DNA of 64,000 bases. Origin: an uncultured Eubacteriales bacterium. Its GTDB lineage: Bacteria > Bacillota > Clostridia > Oscillospirales > Oscillospiraceae. Below are positions 58,936-64,000 of this stretch, piece by piece. The position numbers and the translations under genes were made by a program. Numbering within the stretch: position 1 is the stretch's first letter; the number at the start of each line of letters is the position of its first letter. The stretch is taken from positions 44,458 to 108,457 of the forward strand of contig UQZJ01000008.1 in assembly GCA_900545495.1 (NCBI GenBank), read 5' to 3'. The notes under the pieces are model-generated. The model was given only the letters and a program-made list of their open reading frames with translations, was not told the DNA's origin and did not search any database.

Positions 58936-60936
58936 ATGGCGAAGAAAAACGTATACGATAACGAGAGCATCTCCAGTCTGAAGGGCGCGGATCGGGTCCG
59001 GAAACGGCCCGGTGTTATTTTTGGCTCCGACGGGCTGGAGGGCTGCGAGCACGCGGTGTTTGAGATCCTGTCCAACGCCATCGACGAGGCCCGCGGCGGG
59101 TATGGCAGGCTCATCACCGTCACCCGGTTTCTGGATCGGTCGGTGCAGGTGGAGGACATGGGCCGGGGCTGCCCGGTGGACTGGAACGAGAAGGAGGGGC
59201 GTTACAACTGGGAGCTGGTGTTCTGCGAGCTGTACGCCGGCGGCAAGTACGACAATGAGAACAGCGAGAACTATGAGTTTTCTCTGGGTCTGAACGGCCT
59301 TGGCTCCTGCGCCACCCAGTACGCCTCCCGCTATATGGACGTCACGGTGTACCGCGAGGGGAAGGAGTACCGCCTCCACTTCGAGCGGGGTGAGATCGTG
59401 GGAAAGCTGGAGAGCACGGAGCTGACCACCAACAAGAAAAGGACCGGCACCACCATCCGCTGGCTGCCGGATCTGGAGGTGTTTACCGACATCGCCGTGC
59501 CGCTGGACTACTATCAGGACGTGATGAAGCGGCAGGCGGTGGTCAACGCCGGCGTTACGTTCCGCCTGCGCAACGAGACGGCCCCCGGCAAGTTTGACAC
59601 CCAGGAGTTCCTGTATGAGAACGGCATCGCCGACTACATCCGGGAGCTGGCGGGGGACGACGCCCTGACGGAGCCGGTGTTCTGGGAGGCGGAGCGCCGG
59701 GGCCGCGACCGGGCGGACAAGCCGGAGTACAAGGTGAAGCTCAGCGTGGCGCTGTGCTTCTCCAATCGGACGGCGGTGTGTGAGTATTACCACAACTCCA
59801 GCTATCTGGAGCACGGCGGCAGCCCGGAGAAGGCCACCCGCTCGGCCATGGTGTCCGCCATCGATAAGTACCTGCGCGACAACAACAAATATACAAAGGG
59901 CGAGTCCAAGATCACATTCCCGGACGTGCAGGACTGCCTCATTCTGGTGAGCAACAGTTTCTCCACCCAGACCAGCTACGAGAACCAGACGAAAAAGGCC
60001 ATCACCAACAAGTTCGTGCAGGAGGCCATGACAGAGTTCCTCCGCAGCCGGATGGAGATCTACTTCATCGAGAACAAGGAGGCGGCGGAGAAGATCGCCG
60101 CACAGGTGCTCATCAACAAGCGCAGCCGGGAGACGGCGGAGCGCACCCGCATCAACCAGAAAAAGAAGCTGACGGAGAAGATCGACATCGCCAACCGCGT
60201 CCAGAAGTTTGTGGACTGCCGCACCAAGGATGTGGATCGCCGGGAGATCTACATCGTGGAGGGCGACTCCGCTCTGGGCGCCTGCAAGCAGTCCCGCGAT
60301 GCGGAGTTTCAGGGTCTGATGCCCGTGCGGGGCAAGATCCTGAACTGCCTGAAGGCCGACTATCCCCGCATCTTCAAAAGCGACGTCATCACCGATCTGA
60401 TGAAGGTGCTGGGCTGCGGCGTGGAGGTCAGCGGCAAGGCGGTGAAGGATCTGAACCAGTTCGACCTTGCCAACCTGCGCTGGAGCAAGGTGGTCATCTG
60501 CACCGATGGCGATGTGGACGGCTTCCAGATCCGGACGCTGATCCTGACCATGCTGTACCGCCTGTGTCCCACCCTGATCCGGGAGGGCTACGTCTATATC
60601 GCGGAGACGCCGCTGTTCGAGATCACCTGCAAGGAAAAGGGCGGCGAAAAGACGTGGTTTGCCTACTCCGAGCGGGAGAAGGCGGACATTCTCAAGGAGC
60701 TGTCCGGGAAAAAGGTGAACATCCAGCGCTCCAAGGGACTGGGCGAGAACGACCCGGAGATGATGTGGCTCACCACCATGAATCCCGAGACACGGCGGCT
60801 CATCCGTGTGCTGCCGGAGGAGGCGGAGGAGACGGCGCGGGTCTTTGACCTGCTGCTGGGCGACAATCTGGCGGGGCGTAAGGACTATATCGCCGAGAAT
60901 GGCTGCCGCTATCTGGATATGATCGACGTGAGCTGA
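58936..60936 (+). CDS. Type II topoisomerase ATPase subunit (ParE/GyrB-like, divergent)
   Basis: A 666-residue subunit: GHKL ATPase with EILSNAIDEARGGYG and VQVEDMGRGCPVDW, but the usual GGLHGVGASV loop reads GLNGLGSCATQYAS; transducer; TOPRIM with EIYIVEGDSALGACKQSRDA (about 440-459) and CTDGDVDGFQIRTL (about 521-534). The DxD and EGDSA catalytic residues are intact. The altered ATP-lid and short size mark it as one of the divergent ParE-like proteins of Clostridia rather than the housekeeping gyrase. The partner subunit follows after 13 bases. Confidence 0.88.
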   Translation: MAKKNVYDNESISSLKGADRVRKRPGVIFGSDGLEGCEHAVFEILSNAIDEARGGYGRLITVTRFLDRSVQVEDMGRGCPVDWNEKEGRYNWELVFCELYAGGKYDNENSENYEFSLGLNGLGSCATQYASRYMDVTVYREGKEYRLHFERGEIVGKLESTELTTNKKRTGTTIRWLPDLEVFTDIAVPLDYYQDVMKRQAVVNAGVTFRLRNETAPGKFDTQEFLYENGIADYIRELAGDDALTEPVFWEAERRGRDRADKPEYKVKLSVALCFSNRTAVCEYYHNSSYLEHGGSPEKATRSAMVSAIDKYLRDNNKYTKGESKITFPDVQDCLILVSNSFSTQTSYENQTKKAITNKFVQEAMTEFLRSRMEIYFIENKEAAEKIAAQVLINKRSRETAERTRINQKKKLTEKIDIANRVQKFVDCRTKDVDRREIYIVEGDSALGACKQSRDAEFQGLMPVRGKILNCLKADYPRIFKSDVITDLMKVLGCGVEVSGKAVKDLNQFDLANLRWSKVVICTDGDVDGFQIRTLILTMLYRLCPTLIREGYVYIAETPLFEITCKEKGGEKTWFAYSEREKADILKELSGKKVNIQRSKGLGENDPEMMWLTTMNPETRRLIRVLPEEAEETARVFDLLLGDNLAGRKDYIAENGCRYLDMIDVS

Positions 60937-60949
60937 GAAAGGAACCGCA

Positions 60950-63190
60950 ATGGCAAAGAAGAAAACAGAAGAAAAGACCGTCCACCGTCCGGCCGATCCC
61001 AATGTGATGGGCCTGCGGGGCGCGGTGGTGGAGCAGCCCATCACCCGCACGCTGGACGAGAACTATATGCCCTACGCCATGTCGGTCATCGTCAGCCGCG
61101 CCATCCCGGAGATCGACGGCTTCAAGCCCTCCCACCGCAAGCTGCTGTACACCATGTACAAGATGGGACTGCTCACCGGCAGCCGCACCAAGTCCGCCAA
61201 CATCGTAGGTCAGACCATGCGCCTGAACCCCCACGGCGATCAGGCCATCTATGAGACCATGGTGCGTCTGGCCAAGGGCAACGAGTCCCTGCTGCACCCC
61301 TTCGTGGACAGCAAGGGCAACTTCGGCAAGGTGTATTCCCGGGATATGGCCTACGCCGCCAGCCGCTATACCGAGGCCAAGCTGGCGCCCATCTGCGCCG
61401 AGCTGTTCCGGGATCTGGACTGCGACGCCGTGGACTTTGTGGACAACTACGACAACACCATGAAGGAGCCGTCGCTGCTGCCCACCACCTACCCCAATGT
61501 GCTGGTGTCCGCCAATCAGGGCATCGCCGTGGGCATGGCCAGCCAGATCTGCGGCTTCAATCTGGGCGAGGTGTGCGACACCACCATCGCGTGTCTGAAA
61601 AACCCCGACCACGATATCGCCTCCACCCTGCTGGCGCCGGACTTCCCCACCGGCGGGCAGATCATCTGCGACAACGACGAGCTGCGGAGCATCTATGCCA
61701 CGGGGCGGGGCGGCCTGAAGGTCCGCGCCCGCTGGCGCTACGACAAGAAGGAAAACGTCATCGAGGTCTACGAGATCCCCTACTCCACCGCCATTGAGAC
61801 GATACTGGACAAGGTGGCGGAGCTGGTGAAGGCCGGCAAGATCAAGGAGATCGCCGATATGCGGGACGAGACGGACCTGAGCGGTCTGAAGCTGGCCATC
61901 GACCTGAAGCGCGGCGTGGATCCGGACAAGCTGATGGCCAAGCTGTTCCGCCTGACCCCCCTGCAGGACACGGTGAGCTGCAACTTCAACATCCTCATTG
62001 CCGGTATGCCCCGGGTCATGGGGGTGGGGGAGATCCTCACGGAGTGGACGGCGTGGCGCACCGACTGCGTCAAGCGCCGGGTGTACTATATCCTCAACAG
62101 GAAGAGAGAGAAGCTCCACCTGCTGCAGGGTCTGAAGCGCATCCTGCTGGATATCGACAAGGCCATTCGGATCATCCGGGAGACGGAGGAGGAGGCCGAG
62201 GTCATCCCCAACCTGATGATCGGCTTCGGCATCGATCAGGTGCAGGCGGAGTACGTGGCGGAGATCAAGCTGCGGAACATCAACAAGGAGTACATCCTCA
62301 AGCGGGTGCAGGAGACGGCGGCGCTGGCCGACGAGATCGACGATCTGGAGGACACGCTGGCCAAGCCCGGGCGCATTCGCCGCATCATCATCGATGAGCT
62401 GACGGAGGTGCGGAAGAAATACGCCGTACCCCGCCGCACCGAGATCGTGTACAGCCACGAGATCGAGGAGGAGCCGGAGGAGGATGCACCGGAGGACTAT
62501 CCCGTCCACCTGTTCCTGTCCCGCGAGGGGTATTTCAAGAAGATCACGCCCCAGTCCCTGCGGATGTCCGGCGAGCAGAAGTACAAGGAGGGCGACGGCC
62601 CCAGCCAGTACTTCGAGGCCACCAATAACACGGAGCTGATGTTCTTCACCGACAAGCAGCAGGTCTATAAGACCCGTGCCAGCGAGTTCGGCGAGACAAA
62701 GGCCTCCCTGCTGGGCGACTATCTGCCCGGCAAGCTGGGCATGGACGCGGGAGAGAATGTGATCTTTTTGTGCCTGCCCGGCGATTACAGCGGCAGCCTG
62801 CTGTTCGCCTTCGAGAATGGCCGGGTGGCCCGGGTGGCGCTGAGCGCCTATGCCACCACCTCTAACCGCCGCAAGCTCACCGGCGCCTACTGCGACAAGT
62901 TCCCGCTGGTGCAGATCCTGCCGCTGACGGAGGACAAGGAGCTGGCGCTGCTGACCAACGAGCCCCGCGCCCTGCTGGTGCATACGGCGCTGCTGGCGCC
63001 CAAGGCCACCCGCGGCACCCAGGGCGTGCAGGTCATGAACATCAAGCCCAAATACCGGTTGGAGCGGCTGGCGGATGTGGCGGATACCGGCATTACCAAT
63101 CAGGCACGCTATCGCACACGCACCATCCCCGCCGCCGGCGCGCTGCTGCGTCCGGAGGACAGTGAGGAAAAGCAACTGGAGCTTCTGTAA
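60950..63190 (+). CDS. Type II topoisomerase cleavage subunit (ParC/GyrA-like)
   Basis: A 746-residue subunit with YAMSVIVSRAIPEIDGFKPS (winged-helix start), RLNPHGDQAIYETMVRLAKG, and the cleavage tyrosine Y140 in AYAASRYTEAKLAP. The tower and coiled-coil follow (RNINKEYILKRVQETAALAD), and the C-terminal beta-pinwheel-like region is shorter than in gyrase (no clear GyrA box). Together with the previous gene it forms a second topoisomerase; it probably decatenates or relaxes DNA. AAAGGAACC precedes the ATG. Confidence 0.9.
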   Translation: MAKKKTEEKTVHRPADPNVMGLRGAVVEQPITRTLDENYMPYAMSVIVSRAIPEIDGFKPSHRKLLYTMYKMGLLTGSRTKSANIVGQTMRLNPHGDQAIYETMVRLAKGNESLLHPFVDSKGNFGKVYSRDMAYAASRYTEAKLAPICAELFRDLDCDAVDFVDNYDNTMKEPSLLPTTYPNVLVSANQGIAVGMASQICGFNLGEVCDTTIACLKNPDHDIASTLLAPDFPTGGQIICDNDELRSIYATGRGGLKVRARWRYDKKENVIEVYEIPYSTAIETILDKVAELVKAGKIKEIADMRDETDLSGLKLAIDLKRGVDPDKLMAKLFRLTPLQDTVSCNFNILIAGMPRVMGVGEILTEWTAWRTDCVKRRVYYILNRKREKLHLLQGLKRILLDIDKAIRIIRETEEEAEVIPNLMIGFGIDQVQAEYVAEIKLRNINKEYILKRVQETAALADEIDDLEDTLAKPGRIRRIIIDELTEVRKKYAVPRRTEIVYSHEIEEEPEEDAPEDYPVHLFLSREGYFKKITPQSLRMSGEQKYKEGDGPSQYFEATNNTELMFFTDKQQVYKTRASEFGETKASLLGDYLPGKLGMDAGENVIFLCLPGDYSGSLLFAFENGRVARVALSAYATTSNRRKLTGAYCDKFPLVQILPLTEDKELALLTNEPRALLVHTALLAPKATRGTQGVQVMNIKPKYRLERLADVADTGITNQARYRTRTIPAAGALLRPEDSEEKQLELL

Positions 63191-63202
63191 AAAGGAGGGC
63201 CT

Positions 63203-63838
63203 ATGAAAAAGAGAGTGCTGCCGCTTCTGCTGGCCGCGCTGCTGTGCCTTACCGGCTGCGGCAGCTTTTTGCAGCGGGAATGGTATGAGGTCAAGGATCA
63301 CAGCCCCAACAACTATGAGGGCAATGGCCGCGATGCGCTGCAAGCCGATACCTATCAGGATCTGGTCAACAACATCCTGATCCTGGTAGGAAACCACACA
63401 GCGGAGGGAACCATCTGGCTGTACTACGCCCAGGAGGATCTGGACGCGGCCGTCGCCATGGAGCGGGCCTGCCAGGAGGTGGAGCACGAGACGCCTGTTG
63501 GTTCTTATGCTGTGGAGTACCTGCAATACACGGTGGATGACTCGGCCCGCAATTATAGCGAGATCGTGGTCACCATCGGCTACCGCCGGACGGAGCAGCA
63601 ACTGGCGGGGATCACGCACATTACCAACTCGGCGGCGCTGCGGGATATGCTGGTCAATGCGGCGGAGCAGGGGGAGGCGGAGTTGGTGGTGCAGTTCGGC
63701 AACACAGATTGTCAGGCGGAGGAGGTCGAGCGGATCGTCCGCAGTGTGCAGAACGGCGTGGATGGCCGCGGCTGGACGGTGAATTTTTATCCCAGCCGTG
63801 AAAATGTAGGACTGGCGGAGATCTTGATGTCGGACTGA
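63203..63838 (+). CDS. Lipoprotein of unknown function
   Basis: A 211-residue predicted lipoprotein (lipobox LCLTGC, Cys19, after MKKRVLPLLLAALL) with a mixed alpha/beta domain (DLVNNILILVGNHTAEGTIW, SEIVVTIGYRRTEQQLAGIT, ELVVQFGNTDCQAEEVERIV). No family is recognised by eye. AAGGAGGG precedes the ATG, 12 bases after the topoisomerase stop, so it may be cotranscribed. Confidence 0.75.
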   Translation: MKKRVLPLLLAALLCLTGCGSFLQREWYEVKDHSPNNYEGNGRDALQADTYQDLVNNILILVGNHTAEGTIWLYYAQEDLDAAVAMERACQEVEHETPVGSYAVEYLQYTVDDSARNYSEIVVTIGYRRTEQQLAGITHITNSAALRDMLVNAAEQGEAELVVQFGNTDCQAEEVERIVRSVQNGVDGRGWTVNFYPSRENVGLAEILMSD

Positions 63839-63856
63839 AAAAATAAAAATGCGGGG

Positions 63857-63885
63857 TTGACAAAGCACGTTCTTTGCGCTATAAT
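63857..63885 (+). promoter_or_regulatory. Consensus promoter of tRNA-Gly
   Basis: TTGACA, exactly 17 bases, TATAAT, with the tRNA starting 14 bases later. A perfect housekeeping promoter, as expected for a strongly expressed tRNA. Confidence 0.92.
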
Positions 63886-63898
63886 CAACCTTGCGTTT

Positions 63899-63974
63899 GC
63901 GGGCGTAGCTCATCTGGTAGAGCGCGACCTTGCCAAGGTCGAGGTAGCGAGTTCGAGCCTCGTCGCCCGCTCCA
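63899..63974 (+). tRNA. tRNA-Gly (anticodon GCC)
   Basis: 76 bases with a full cloverleaf: acceptor GCGGGCG/CGCCCGC, D arm GCTCATCTGGTAGAGC, anticodon loop TTGCCAA (GCC), T arm with GTTCGAGCC and an encoded CCA. GCC is the main glycine anticodon in bacteria. Confidence 0.96.
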
Positions 63975-64000
63975 AAACCCCATCCTGTTGGATGGGGTTT
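63975..64000 (+). terminator. Terminator of tRNA-Gly
   Basis: A perfect 11-bp stem (63975-63985 with 63990-64000) with loop TGTT right after the CCA end; the T-run would continue beyond the window. Confidence 0.85.

Noticed and set aside
60800..63913. A 1037-codon open frame opposite the ParC-like gene and lipoprotein
   Set aside because: The opposite strand encodes a topoisomerase subunit with all motifs; this translation is rich in His, Gln and Leu like other shadow frames.
1..64000. CRISPR array
   Set aside because: No regularly spaced direct repeats were seen; the repeats found are hairpins or the tRNA-arm copies.

Overview
The window looks like chromosome of a gut-type, fairly GC-rich Clostridia (Bacillota; Oscillospiraceae/Ruminococcaceae-like). 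The case rests on Gram-positive style ribosome binding sites (AGGAGG) and TTGACA/TATAAT promoters in front of GC-rich genes, a branched-chain 2-oxoacid:ferredoxin oxidoreductase operon with butyrate kinase, GntR/YtrA-type ABC operons, sigma/anti-sigma pairs, LPXTG/sortase remnants and a MobP-type Clostridial conjugative element. The taxonomic call is inference; no rRNA is present.

Layout. 1-3.6 kb: an AT-richer plus-strand operon of an ABC exporter (two permeases and an ATPase) between two proteins of unknown function. 3.8-22.7 kb: a degraded integrative/mobilizable element, mostly on the minus strand. It has a winged-helix protein, a VirD4/TraG coupling protein, a DUF3991/TOPRIM protein, a MobP relaxase interrupted by an amber codon, a relaxosome accessory protein, a possible oriT, a D12-class adenine methylase, an ArdA-like antirestriction protein, a DUF4314 protein, and remnants of a sortase/pilin/thioester-adhesin locus in which the middle has been replaced by a sigma/anti-sigma module. 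A plus-strand cassette (DinD plus a MntA/HepT-type toxin-antitoxin pair) sits inside it. The right end abuts a tRNA-Ala(CGC) gene whose anticodon arm is repeated nearby. No integrase and no VirB4/VirB6 genes are visible.

22.9-34.5 kb: a CofE-like ligase, a GntR-controlled ABC transporter, a small ferredoxin, then a butyrate kinase - P-loop ATPase - ferredoxin oxidoreductase (delta, alpha, beta, gamma) operon. Together these fit fermentation of branched-chain 2-oxoacids to acyl-CoA with ATP recovery by the acyl kinase. A second sigma/anti-sigma pair follows. 34.6-41.4 kb: a three-gene minus-strand operon headed by a 1586-residue protein with HD, helical-repeat, NMNAT-like nucleotidyltransferase, GNAT-like and phosphoribosyltransferase-like regions. 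It is followed by a lactate/malate dehydrogenase-like protein and a flavodoxin-fold protein. This is the strongest candidate for an undescribed system.

41.7-64 kb: a MacAB-like efflux operon with two adaptor proteins; a LysR regulator; a 26-residue membrane peptide; a DMT exporter; three hydrolases (amidohydrolase, inositol monophosphatase, D-aminoacylase); a two-component system; a DUF4340-like lipoprotein; rpsO-pnp with a long structured pnp leader; a divergent type II topoisomerase pair; a lipoprotein; and tRNA-Gly(GCC) with a consensus promoter. Protein family names come from motif recognition by eye, not from database searches.
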